Shown here: positions 1 through 6,386 of the stretch, in pieces
Layout: each line of letters starts with the position of its first letter
Position numbering within the stretch: the first letter of the stretch is position 1
Source: Hyphomicrobiales bacterium
Lineage (GTDB): Bacteria; Pseudomonadota; Alphaproteobacteria; Rhizobiales; JAKIUO01
Assembly (NCBI GenBank): GCA_027069645.1
Contig: JALXEI010000026.1
Coordinates: 1 to 8,574, forward strand
Direction: 5' to 3'
DNA length: 8,574 nucleotides
Made by a program: the position numbers and the translations under genes
Notes under the pieces: generated by a model
The model's input: the letters and a program-made list of their open reading frames with translations, nothing else
The model's database searches: none
Told to the model about the DNA's origin: nothing

Positions 1-30
1 GTGCCGCGCATCCCTGTTGTATTGTTGTTA

Positions 31-39
31 TGCTATAAA
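31..39 (+). promoter_or_regulatory. Candidate extended -10 promoter for the small membrane protein gene
   Basis: TGCTATAAA reads as an extended -10 element (TGn followed by TATAAA, five of six matches to TATAAT). No good -35 hexamer lies at the usual distance, which extended -10 promoters tolerate. A start near position 46 would leave a leader of about 14 nt holding the Shine-Dalgarno AAGGGAA (48-54) ahead of the ATG at 60. This is inferred from sequence only, and gene sequence upstream of the window could also supply transcription. Confidence 0.3.
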
Positions 40-59
40 AAGCAGGTAAGGGAAACGCC

Positions 60-242
60 ATGTCCAGATCATTCGCCTGGGTTCTCAGTCTCATTTCCAT
101 CGCTCTTGTCGGTTGTGTCATTGCCATGAAATATTTTGGTATCCATATCCCGGTGCTTGGCAAGATCATTTCCGGCAACATGTTTGAAATCACGCTGATT
201 TCGTGGTTCCTGCTGTTTCTGCCAGCGATCTGGCGCCGTTAA
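60..242 (+). CDS. Small two-helix membrane protein of unknown function
   Basis: This 60-residue protein has two hydrophobic segments, at about residues 5-23 and 41-57, joined by a short loop holding the KYFGIHIPVLGK stretch. It ends in RR, which would favour a cytoplasmic C-terminus. The loop is short, so a helical hairpin in the inner membrane is the simplest reading. The ATG at 60 follows a good Shine-Dalgarno (AAGGGAA, 5-nt gap) and an extended -10 element, which supports a real gene. Its TAA overlaps the TAA of the convergent ribF inside one GTTAAC palindrome at 238-243. I do not recognise the family. It has no catalytic motif, so a role as a small envelope or accessory membrane protein is only a guess. 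An overlapping minus-strand reading frame has no support. Confidence 0.65.
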   Translation: MSRSFAWVLSLISIALVGCVIAMKYFGIHIPVLGKIISGNMFEITLISWFLLFLPAIWRR

Positions 243-1231
243 CCCCTGTTCCACTGAACATAGCGGGTCTTTCCAAGCGGGAAGCGCAACATGGGATCAT
301 CCTGTTCGATTTTTTCGAGAATGGTGCGGGCCTTTTCACAGTCCTCGCTCATGTTTTTTCTGAGAGCTTCTTCATCCCTGAAGCGGATATCCTCGCGGAT
401 GAACTCGATCAGTTCGATCTCGATTTCACGGCCATAAATATCCTGATCGAAATCAAACAAAAAGGTTTCCAGCACCGGGTGACCATCGTCAAAGGTGGGG
501 CGCGTGCCGAGATAGGCGGCACCGTGATGCACCGAATCATCTAAATAGACCCGCACCGCATAAATGCCGTGATGAAACTCCTCGCTGTTGCGCAGGGTGA
601 TATTGGCGGTGGGAAAACCCAGCCAGGTGCCGCGCCGGGCGCCGCCGGTGACCTTTCCCCTGATGCGCCACCAGTAGCCAAGCATTTCCGCAGCGCCGCG
701 CGGATCGCCTTCCTGTAGCAATTCGCGCACTCTGGAAGAGGAAAAACGGTCGCCGGCTTCCCCCTGAAGTGCAACAGTGGTGACGCCAAAACCGTATTTC
801 TTGCCAAGTTCCTGCAAGACCTGCGGATTGCCGCCGCGATCCTTGCCAAAGAAGAAGTTGAACCCCGTTATGACATGACGGACATCAAAACCCTCAACGA
901 GAACCTGCGAGACGAATTGCTCCGCTGTCAGAGCGGCCATTTCGGCGTTGAATGGCATGACGGCGGCAAGGTCAAGGCCGAGGGTGGAAAACAGTTGCAG
1001 CTTGGTCTCTGGCGAGGTCAGGCGAAACAGATGTCGTTGCGGCTGGAAAAAAACACGCGGGTGCGGCTCGAAGGCCATGACACCGGCGCGAATCTTCTGC
1101 TCGCTTGCAACCTTCATGGCCGCGTCCAGAACCTTCTGGTGACCGCGATGAACACCGTCGAAATTGCCAATCGCCAGCGCGCCGCCCCTTGCCGCGGCAG
1201 GCACATCCTTGTAGCTGTTGATTATATCCAT
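239..1231 (-). CDS. ribF: Bifunctional riboflavin kinase / FAD synthetase RibF
   Basis: RibF phosphorylates riboflavin to FMN and then adenylylates FMN to FAD in the cytoplasm. The 330 residues match the usual length of just over 300. The N-terminal FAD synthetase half carries the nucleotidyltransferase motif GNFDGVHRGHQ (residues 22-32, with the HxGH signature), the GFNFFFGKDRGGN segment (123-135) and SSSRVRELL (164-172). The C-terminal riboflavin kinase half carries GTWLGFPTANI (201-211), YLGTRPTF (240-247) and LETFLFDFDQDIYG (254-267), in which E255 is the expected catalytic glutamate. The usual GxVxHG kinase segment reads GKVTGG (192-197), so a common histidine is replaced by glycine. The start at 1231 has GGAGG about 13 nt upstream, a somewhat long gap. 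The gene is divergent from cheY and convergent with the small membrane protein gene. Confidence 0.96.
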   Translation of the reverse strand: MDIINSYKDVPAAARGGALAIGNFDGVHRGHQKVLDAAMKVASEQKIRAGVMAFEPHPRVFFQPQRHLFRLTSPETKLQLFSTLGLDLAAVMPFNAEMAALTAEQFVSQVLVEGFDVRHVITGFNFFFGKDRGGNPQVLQELGKKYGFGVTTVALQGEAGDRFSSSRVRELLQEGDPRGAAEMLGYWWRIRGKVTGGARRGTWLGFPTANITLRNSEEFHHGIYAVRVYLDDSVHHGAAYLGTRPTFDDGHPVLETFLFDFDQDIYGREIEIELIEFIREDIRFRDEEALRKNMSEDCEKARTILEKIEQDDPMLRFPLGKTRYVQWNRG

Positions 1232-1375
1232 CGTAGAGCGATCCCCTCCGGGGTCTGAAAGTTAATTGGTTGCAACTTTTTCGCGAAACCGGCAGAGGCG
1301 GTTAACACTTCGTTCAGCATCATCTGGTACTGTCAGGGTTCACAGAAGGGCCACTCTGGTCATGCTGTCAGCTTT

Positions 1376-1388
1376 CCTGAAATTCAGG
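1376..1388. repeat. 13-nt perfect inverted repeat in the ribF-cheY divergent region
   Basis: CCTGAA-A-TTCAGG is a perfect palindrome with a one-base centre, 74 bp ahead of the cheY start and 145 bp ahead of the ribF start. It sits in the 230-bp divergent intergenic region (1232-1461), which otherwise shows GTTGCAAC (1269-1276) and a small A/T hairpin (AAAAAG at 1399-1404 with CTTTTT at 1409-1414). Its size and position would suit a dimeric regulator, but no family can be named and chance is possible. Confidence 0.35.
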
Positions 1389-1461
1389 GGATGTCAATAA
1401 AAAGTTTCCTTTTTCGGCAGTTTGCGGCTCGCCGGACGAGGTGTAGTGAATGGAGTGAAAA

Positions 1462-1845
1462 ATGGCAATCGATTTGAATATGCCGATCCTTGTGGTTGAC
1501 GATTACAAGACCATGATCCGGATTATCCGGAACCTTCTCAAACAGCTTGGTTTTAACAATGTCGACGAGGCCAGCGACGGCACCGAGGCCTATGCCAAGA
1601 TGCAAGCCAAAAAATACGGGCTGATCATATCTGACTGGAATATGGAACCCATGACCGGTTACGAGCTGTTGCAAAAGGTCCGTGCCAATTCCGACCTGAC
1701 ACGCACACCGTTCATCATGGTGACGGCTGAATCCAAGACCGAAAATGTCATTGCGGCCAAAAAGGCGGGTGTCAACAACTACATCGTCAAACCCTTCAAT
1801 GCGGCAACCCTGCGCAACAAGATCGCAGCGGTTTTCGGCGCCTGA
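1462..1845 (+). CDS. cheY: Single-domain chemotaxis response regulator CheY
   Basis: CheY-P diffuses to the flagellar motor and binds FliM to change rotation. The 127 residues form one receiver domain with no output domain. They align nearly residue for residue with enterobacterial CheY, shifted by one: acidic pocket D13-D14, phosphoacceptor D58 in ISDWNM, T88, the switch aromatic Y107 and K110 in VKPF. W59, next to the phosphosite, is also kept. The usual NMPxM after the phosphosite reads NMEPM here. The ATG at 1462 has GGAG (1452-1455) at a 6-nt gap. The cheZ-type phosphatase gene starts 138 bp after its stop on the same strand, which supports a motor-acting CheY rather than a generic receiver. 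No other che gene is in the window, so its kinase must be encoded elsewhere. Confidence 0.93.
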   Translation: MAIDLNMPILVVDDYKTMIRIIRNLLKQLGFNNVDEASDGTEAYAKMQAKKYGLIISDWNMEPMTGYELLQKVRANSDLTRTPFIMVTAESKTENVIAAKKAGVNNYIVKPFNAATLRNKIAAVFGA

Positions 1846-1881
1846 TCGCATTTATTCCATCCAGCCGGTAAGAAAAAAGGA

Positions 1882-1920
1882 AATATTGCGCGGGTGAGAT
1901 AAAGGTGCCCGTGCAATATT
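1882..1920 (+). repeat. Long hairpin in the cheY-cheZ spacer
   Basis: The left arm 1882-1894 (AATATTGCGCGGG) pairs with the right arm 1908-1920 (CCCGTGCAATATT) over 13 positions with a single G-T wobble (1890/1912). Two further wobble pairs can extend the stem inward, leaving a loop of about 9 nt. No T-run follows, so it is not a standard intrinsic terminator for cheY. It could be an mRNA processing or stability element, a pause site, or a copy of a dispersed palindromic repeat. Confidence 0.7.
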
Positions 1921-1925
1921 GGTGA

Positions 1926-1970
1926 GCCACACATTGTGTGCGTGTGGCGTGTTTGTTGTATTGCGTACAA
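1926..1970 (+). promoter_or_regulatory. Two further inverted repeats just ahead of the cheZ start
   Basis: GCCACAC (1926-1932) pairs with GTGTGGC (1942-1948). The same left arm can instead pair as CACAC (1928-1932) with GTGTG (1936-1940), so two exclusive folds are possible. TTGTA (1956-1960) pairs with TACAA (1966-1970), and this last arm covers the first two bases of the Shine-Dalgarno AAGGAG (1969-1974). Together with the hairpin at 1882-1920, the leader is unusually rich in inverted repeats. A regulatory role is inference only. Confidence 0.4.
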
Positions 1971-1983
1971 GGAGTCTGTCGGT

Positions 1984-2547
1984 ATGACAGCGAACGAAAG
2001 AATGCCGGGGCTTGCCCGGCTGATTGAACACCACAAAACCAAATCTCATATTCTCAAAACGATCCTTGATAACAATCTGGCCAGTGGTCCTGTGATGGCG
2101 GCCGGGGAAGAGGGCTGCACGGTTTTGCAGGATGCCATTGGCCAGCTGCGGCCCGATCAGTTGCGTCGGCAGTCCATTCCCGAGGCCATTGCCGAACTGC
2201 GTGAAATCGCTGCGATGACCGAAAACAGCGTTGATATGATCATGCAGAAAACCGAGACGCTGATGGAGCTGGAACCGGCACTTGATGATGCGATGGAAAT
2301 ATTGCAGGCGTGCAGCTTTCAGGACATTGCCGGGCAACGTCTCGCCAAGGTAACGCAATTGCTTGAAAATCTGGAGGAGCGACTACACAGCCTTGTCCAC
2401 GAGACCGGTATCGATGATCGATTTGACGCCATTGACGAGGATGAACTGGAGGCCGAGCGCCGTCGCAAGGAGCTGATATTGCACGGCCCGCAGATGGATG
2501 GCGAAGGCGTATCCCAGGATGAAATCGACGCTCTTCTGGGCGCATGA
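1984..2547 (+). CDS. cheZ: Short CheZ-type CheY-P phosphatase
   Basis: CheZ proteins speed removal of phosphate from CheY-P. This 187-residue, mostly helical protein carries the family core FQDIAGQ at 112-118. D114 and Q118 correspond to the D143 and Q147 pair of the enterobacterial enzyme, where the glutamine positions the attacking water. A charged, probably disordered linker (about 145-176) leads to the C-terminal peptide SQDEIDALLGA (177-187), the CheY-P-docking helix, which here closely resembles the FliM N-terminus. The ATG at 1984 is chosen because AAGGAG (1969-1974) lies 9 nt before it. The upstream in-frame ATG at 1936 falls inside the inverted repeats, has no ribosome binding site and adds a cysteine-rich, unconvincing N-terminus. 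The gene is 138 bp downstream of cheY and probably in the same transcript, although a separate start within the spacer cannot be excluded. Confidence 0.88.
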   Translation: MTANERMPGLARLIEHHKTKSHILKTILDNNLASGPVMAAGEEGCTVLQDAIGQLRPDQLRRQSIPEAIAELREIAAMTENSVDMIMQKTETLMELEPALDDAMEILQACSFQDIAGQRLAKVTQLLENLEERLHSLVHETGIDDRFDAIDEDELEAERRRKELILHGPQMDGEGVSQDEIDALLGA

Positions 2548-2605
2548 CAAGGGTTGGGGCATTGTGTGAAACAGGCGCTTCGGATAGTCTTTTTTGCCGG
2601 AGCCC

Positions 2606-3484
2606 TTACCACTGAAGAGCCATCATGGCTGCAACCGGCCTGAATCCCCTGCCTTTGAAAATGGCAGCAATTTCGCTACCGGCAAGGGGGATGTCCGGAT
2701 CGTGTCCCTCGATATGAACGCCGGAAGGGATGAACAGGGAATCCATTCCGGCATCGACGGCCCCCCTGATATCGGTATTGATGCCATCGCCTATGGCAAG
2801 GATTTGTCCGGCGGGTATGTCACGCCCCGCCAGCTCGGCGATTTTGGACAGGGCCAGGTCGTAGATGGGGCGGTAGGGCTTGCCTGCGTAGACGACCTCG
2901 CCGCCCAGTTCCTCGTAAAGGGCAGCGATGGCACCGGCGGCATAGATCACATCCTCACCACGTTCGACCTTAATATCGGGGTTGGCGCATATCATTGGTA
3001 GTTCCCGCTGTCTGATTTTGGTCAGCAGGGGGCGGTAGTCTTCCGGGGTTTCTGTTGTATCATCATAAAATCCGGTCAGCACGACAATGTCGGCCTGTTC
3101 CGGGGGAACGGTATCCACCTCAAGGCCCTCGAACAGGGGGAGGTCGCGCTCCGGCCCGAGGTGAAAGAAGTCGCGTCCGGGATTGGCGGCAATCATTGCT
3201 CTTGTCACATCTCCCGAGGTGACGATACCATCATCCATGTCCGGCGGGAGACCATATCCGGCAATCTGGTGACGAACCGAGCGCCAGGGGCGTGGCGCAT
3301 TCGAGAGCAGAATAACGATGCCGCCCTGTTCGCGATAGCGTTCGCAGGCGATTACGGCGTTTTCGTAAGCGGTCTCGCCATTGTGCATGACGCCCCAGAG
3401 ATCCACCAGCCAGGCATCATAATTGTGGCTGATCTCGTCGATGGAGCGCAGAAGGGGAATTTCGCAAATCTGATCCTTGTTCAC
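2606..3484 (-). CDS. Class IIA HAD-family hydrolase (TIGR01459-like)
   Basis: This is a cytoplasmic HAD-superfamily protein of the NagD-like class IIA. Using the chosen start (292 residues), motif I is VDLWGVMHNG with nucleophile D28, motif II LLSNAPRP (S61), motif III YAGKP (K202) and motif IV IGDGINTDIRGA (D233, D238). A cap domain lies between motifs II and III. The second motif I aspartate, the usual acid/base, is replaced by W30. I recall this as normal for the TIGR01459 branch, whose substrate is unknown. The GTG at 3484 has GGAAGG (3492-3497) 7 nt upstream. The in-frame ATG codons at 3499 and 3490 have no properly spaced ribosome binding site but remain possible. In many alphaproteobacteria a gene of this type adjoins ribF; here the cheY-cheZ pair on the other strand lies between them. 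Confidence 0.88.
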   Translation of the reverse strand: MNKDQICEIPLLRSIDEISHNYDAWLVDLWGVMHNGETAYENAVIACERYREQGGIVILLSNAPRPWRSVRHQIAGYGLPPDMDDGIVTSGDVTRAMIAANPGRDFFHLGPERDLPLFEGLEVDTVPPEQADIVVLTGFYDDTTETPEDYRPLLTKIRQRELPMICANPDIKVERGEDVIYAAGAIAALYEELGGEVVYAGKPYRPIYDLALSKIAELAGRDIPAGQILAIGDGINTDIRGAVDAGMDSLFIPSGVHIEGHDPDIPLAGSEIAAIFKGRGFRPVAAMMALQW

Positions 3485-3594
3485 AAGCATGCCTTCCATG
3501 ATAAACAGTATGTGAAAACAGTTTTAACCCTCTGGCACTGTGTGGTCGATGCGGGCTTTTCTGTCCAGAAAAATTTCAACACAGGGACGGGTTG

Positions 3595-3623
3595 TTGCAA
3601 GGGCGAGAAAATACGGTTATACA
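3595..3623 (+). promoter_or_regulatory. Candidate promoter for rplY
   Basis: TTGCAA (3595-3600) and TATACA (3618-3623) are separated by 17 bp, each matching four of six bases of the sigma-70 hexamers. They lie in the 229-bp divergent gap between the HAD gene and rplY and would give a leader of about 85 nt. That leader also holds a second GGAGG (3653-3657) right before an in-frame ATG at 3660, too close to act as a normal ribosome binding site. This is a weak prediction. Confidence 0.3.
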
Positions 3624-3713
3624 CAGCCTTTCGGTTGACCATTTACACCCTTGGAGGAAATGGTCGCGGCCGATTTTTCAATGAACCTGAACAACAAACG
3701 AGGAGATCAGTCA

Positions 3714-4379
3714 ATGGCTGAGACCAGTGTACTGAACGCCAGACCACGGAAAAGTGCCGGCAAGGGGGCCGCACGTGCAATCCGTCGCGAAGGGCGCGTT
3801 CCGGCTGTCATCTATGGCGGCAAAGAAGACCCCGAAACCATTTCACTTGAATTTGTCGATGTGCTCAAAGCCCAGAATACCGGCCTTTTTCTGTCAACGG
3901 TTTACAATATCAATATAGAGGGCGGCGGCAATGTACGCGTCATCCCGCGCGATGTTCAGGTCGATCCGATCAAGGATTTCCCGATGCATGTTGACTTTCT
4001 GCGTATTGCCAAAGACGCCCGGCTTGTGGTCGAGATTGCTGTAACCTTTGTCGGAGAAGACGCCAGTCCGGGCATGAAACGCGGCGGGGTTCTCAATATT
4101 GTGCGCCATGAAATCGAGGTTTCTGCACCTGCCGATGCCATTCCGGAAGCCATTGAAGCCGATATTTCCGAGCTGGATATCGGGGATACGCTGCATGCTT
4201 CGGCCATCAAACTTCCCGAAGGCGTTGAACTGACCATCACCGACCGCGATTTTACCGTGGCAACGATTGCCGGGCAGAGCGCAGAAGAGGAGGTTGCCGA
4301 AACCGACGTCGAGGCAGAGGGTGAAGCCGGAGCCGAAGGTGAAGGTGAGGGTGCTGCCGAAGGGGATGGCGAAGACTGA
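3714..4379 (+). CDS. rplY: Ribosomal protein L25, general-stress CTC type
   Basis: bL25 binds 5S rRNA in the large subunit. This is the long two-domain (TL5/CTC) form of 221 residues. The N-terminal 5S-binding beta-barrel covers about residues 5-93, with the typical GKGAARAIRREGRVPAVIYG region (17-36) and a conserved stretch ending KDFPMHVDFLRI (87-98). The C-terminal CTC domain covers about 100-187. Residues 190-221 form a low-complexity tail of almost only E, G, A and D, strongly acidic and probably disordered. The ATG at 3714 has GAGGAG (3700-3705) 8 nt upstream; in-frame starts at 3651 and 3660 lack proper spacing and would add residues unlike the family. It is followed by an intrinsic terminator and then pth, the usual alphaproteobacterial order. 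Confidence 0.95.
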   Translation: MAETSVLNARPRKSAGKGAARAIRREGRVPAVIYGGKEDPETISLEFVDVLKAQNTGLFLSTVYNINIEGGGNVRVIPRDVQVDPIKDFPMHVDFLRIAKDARLVVEIAVTFVGEDASPGMKRGGVLNIVRHEIEVSAPADAIPEAIEADISELDIGDTLHASAIKLPEGVELTITDRDFTVATIAGQSAEEEVAETDVEAEGEAGAEGEGEGAAEGDGED

Positions 4380-4410
4380 CGGATCTGCTCTTTGTCAAAT
4401 CCATCTGTGT

Positions 4411-4443
4411 GATCCTGCCCTGTAAAGGGCGGGATCAATTTTT
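4411..4443 (+). terminator. Intrinsic terminator between rplY and pth
   Basis: GATCCTGCCC (4411-4420) pairs with GGGCGGGATC (4427-4436) over ten positions with one T-G wobble around a 6-nt loop, followed by AATTTTT (4437-4443). It lies 31 bp after the rplY stop, so it should end rplY transcripts. The pth start codon is only 18 nt beyond the T-run, so pth must rely on read-through unless a promoter overlaps this element. Confidence 0.85.
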
Positions 4444-4461
4444 GTCATTGGCGAATGAAAC

Positions 4462-5187
4462 ATGAAACTGATTGTCGGCCTTGGAAATCCGGGAGATAAA
4501 TATGCCCGCAATCGCCATAATGTCGGTTTTATGGCTGTGGACCATGTTCATGAATTTCACAATTTCGGTCCCTGGCGCAAGCGGTTTTCGGGGCTGGTGG
4601 CCGAGGGGCGCCTGGGGCGCGACAAGTGCCTGTTGCTGAAACCTGAAACCTGGATGAACGAGTCCGGTCGTGCCGTTGGCGAGGCTCTGCGTTTTTACAA
4701 GCTTGAAGCTGATGATGTCATTGTTCTTCACGACGAGATTGATCTGCCACCAGGTCGGCTGAAGGCCAAATGTGGCGGGGGCAATGCCGGACATAACGGG
4801 CTTCGCTCCCTCAGCGCCCATATCGGGAATGATTATCATCGCATCCGGATCGGTGTTGGACGACCGGCGCAAAAATCACAGGTCTCCGGTTATGTTCTGC
4901 GTGATTTTGCAAAAGCCGATGCGCAATGGCTGGAGCCTCTTCTGGAGGCCATTGCCCGCAAGATGGATGTTTTTACGCAGAAAGGGGCGCCGGATTTTCT
5001 GAAAGAGATGCAGGATTATCTCGAACCGCCCGGAAAGTCCGGTCAAAAGTCAGAAAGGGGCGATCAGGCCCCGGGGGAAAAACCGACAGCGCCGGAGCGC
5101 AAGGCAGCAACAAAAAAGAAGGATAACAGGGGTGCACTCGCCGACCTGCTGAAAAACTGGAAAAAAGACAACGGGGATGAGGACTAG
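4462..5187 (+). CDS. pth: Peptidyl-tRNA hydrolase
   Basis: Pth releases the peptide from peptidyl-tRNAs that drop off the ribosome, recycling the tRNA. The catalytic set is intact: N9 in GLGNPG, catalytic H19 in RHNVGF, N66 in WMNESG, D91 in HDEIDLPPG and N112 in GHNGLRS. The enzyme core ends near residue 187. It is followed by about 54 residues rich in K, R, G, P and E, ending in a short possible helix (GALADLLKNWKK). This makes the protein 241 residues against about 194 in E. coli. Such extensions occur in alphaproteobacteria and their role is not known to me. The ATG at 4462 matches the family N-terminus (MKLIVGLGNPG) but has no clear Shine-Dalgarno. ychF follows after 6 bp, so the two are probably co-transcribed. 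Confidence 0.96.
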   Translation: MKLIVGLGNPGDKYARNRHNVGFMAVDHVHEFHNFGPWRKRFSGLVAEGRLGRDKCLLLKPETWMNESGRAVGEALRFYKLEADDVIVLHDEIDLPPGRLKAKCGGGNAGHNGLRSLSAHIGNDYHRIRIGVGRPAQKSQVSGYVLRDFAKADAQWLEPLLEAIARKMDVFTQKGAPDFLKEMQDYLEPPGKSGQKSERGDQAPGEKPTAPERKAATKKKDNRGALADLLKNWKKDNGDED

Positions 5188-5193
5188 GGCAAT

Positions 5194-6291
5194 ATGGGTT
5201 TTAAATGCGGAATCGTCGGGCTTCCAAATGTGGGGAAATCCACATTGTTTAACGCCCTTACACAAACAGCCTCTGCGGAAGCGGCCAATTTCCCCTTCTG
5301 CACCATCGAGCCCAATGTGGGTGAAGTACCGGTTCCCGATCCGCGGCTTGATGAAATTTCCCGTGTTGCCGGTTCGAAAGACGTTATTCCGACCCGTTTG
5401 ACTTTTGTTGATATTGCCGGGCTTGTTGAAGGCGCTTCAAAGGGAGAGGGGCTGGGCAACCAGTTTCTGGCCAATATTCGCGAAGTGGATGCCATCGCCT
5501 ATGTGTTGCGCTGTTTTGATGATGACAATATCACCCATGTGGCCGGTCGTATCGATCCGCTTTCCGACGCCGAGACAGTGGAAACAGAATTGATGCTGGC
5601 AGACCTTGAAAGTCTGGAAAAACGTCTGCCTGCGCTTGAAAAGAAAGCGAAAGGGCAGGACAAGGCGGCGCGGGAAACCATTGAGGTGATCGAAAAGGCT
5701 CTTGTGCCGCTGAAGGAGGGGAAACCGGCCAGAATGGCCGATATTGATCCCGAACAGCGCGCTGTTTTCAATGCCCTGAACCTTTTGACCTCCAAGCCGG
5801 TTTTGTATGTTTGCAATGTTGATGAAAACAGTGCAGCTTCGGGCAATGACTATTCAAAACAGGTGGAAAAACGCGCAGCGGAAGAAGGGGCTGTCAGTAT
5901 CATCATTTCTGCGCAGATCGAGGAAGAAGTGGCGCAACTGCCCGATGATGAACGCGCCGAGTTTCTGGCCGATCTGGGGCTTGAAGAACCGGGGCTGAAT
6001 CGCCTGATTCGCTCGGGTTACGATTTGCTGCACCTTATCACCTATTTTACAGCCGGTCCAAAGGAGGCACGTGCCTGGACCATTCGCAAGGGACTAAAGG
6101 CGCCAAAGGCGGCCGGAGTCATTCACACCGATTTCGAGAAAGGCTTTATTCGCGCGGAAACCATCAGCTATGAGGACTTTATTTCCCTTGGCGGTGAACA
6201 GGGGGCCAAAGAGGCCGGAAAAATGCGCCTTGAAGGCAAGGAATATGTCGTAAATGACGGCGATGTGATGCATTTTCGCTTTGCCAACTGA
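5194..6291 (+). CDS. ychF: Ribosome-associated P-loop NTPase YchF (Obg family, OLA1-like)
   Basis: YchF is a universal Obg-family NTPase that binds ribosomes. Studied members prefer ATP to GTP and affect stress responses and translation. The 365 residues match the usual length of about 363. G1 is GLPNVGKST (9-17), the G3 motif is DIAGLVEGASKGEGLGNQ (73-90), and the G4 position reads NVDE (208-211) instead of NKxD, the change linked to relaxed nucleotide choice. A coiled-coil insertion covers about 130-180 (ESLEKRLPALEKKAKG) and the TGS domain about 280-365, with the typical FRFAN ending. GAGGA (5179-5183) overlaps the end of pth and sits 10 nt before the ATG, so translational coupling with pth is likely. 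The gene converges on the second cheZ-type gene, with 95 bp between stops. Confidence 0.97.
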   Translation: MGFKCGIVGLPNVGKSTLFNALTQTASAEAANFPFCTIEPNVGEVPVPDPRLDEISRVAGSKDVIPTRLTFVDIAGLVEGASKGEGLGNQFLANIREVDAIAYVLRCFDDDNITHVAGRIDPLSDAETVETELMLADLESLEKRLPALEKKAKGQDKAARETIEVIEKALVPLKEGKPARMADIDPEQRAVFNALNLLTSKPVLYVCNVDENSAASGNDYSKQVEKRAAEEGAVSIIISAQIEEEVAQLPDDERAEFLADLGLEEPGLNRLIRSGYDLLHLITYFTAGPKEARAWTIRKGLKAPKAAGVIHTDFEKGFIRAETISYEDFISLGGEQGAKEAGKMRLEGKEYVVNDGDVMHFRFAN

Positions 6292-6386
6292 TGAAAAAAT
6301 GAAAAACCGGGTGACTCATGTTTCCCGTTCTGCCTCGATTTTTCACTTCCCGGACAAGAGACAGCGCCGATTCGGGAGCGAGGGGG

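Noticed and set aside
1398..1424. Possible flagellar sigma-28 promoter ahead of cheY (TAAA, 15 bp, GCAGTTTG)
   Set aside because: The -10 part matches only about four of eight consensus bases (GCCGATAA), too weak to call.
1384..1851. Long minus-strand reading frame opposite cheY
   Set aside because: It is the antisense shadow of a clear CheY. The translation matches no family I know and it has no ribosome binding site.
2577..2595. T-run TCTTTTTT after the first cheZ gene as an intrinsic terminator
   Set aside because: No stable stem precedes the T-run; CTTCGG has only one closing pair.
3660..3713. N-terminal extension of RplY from an in-frame ATG at 3660 just after GGAGGAA
   Set aside because: The purine run is only 2 nt from that ATG, the extra residues are unlike L25 N-termini, and the ATG at 3714 has a well-spaced GAGGAG.
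6299..6352. Possible terminators between ychF and the second cheZ gene
   Set aside because: The only stem (CGGG/CCCG with a bulge) is four to six pairs, too weak despite nearby T-runs on both strands.
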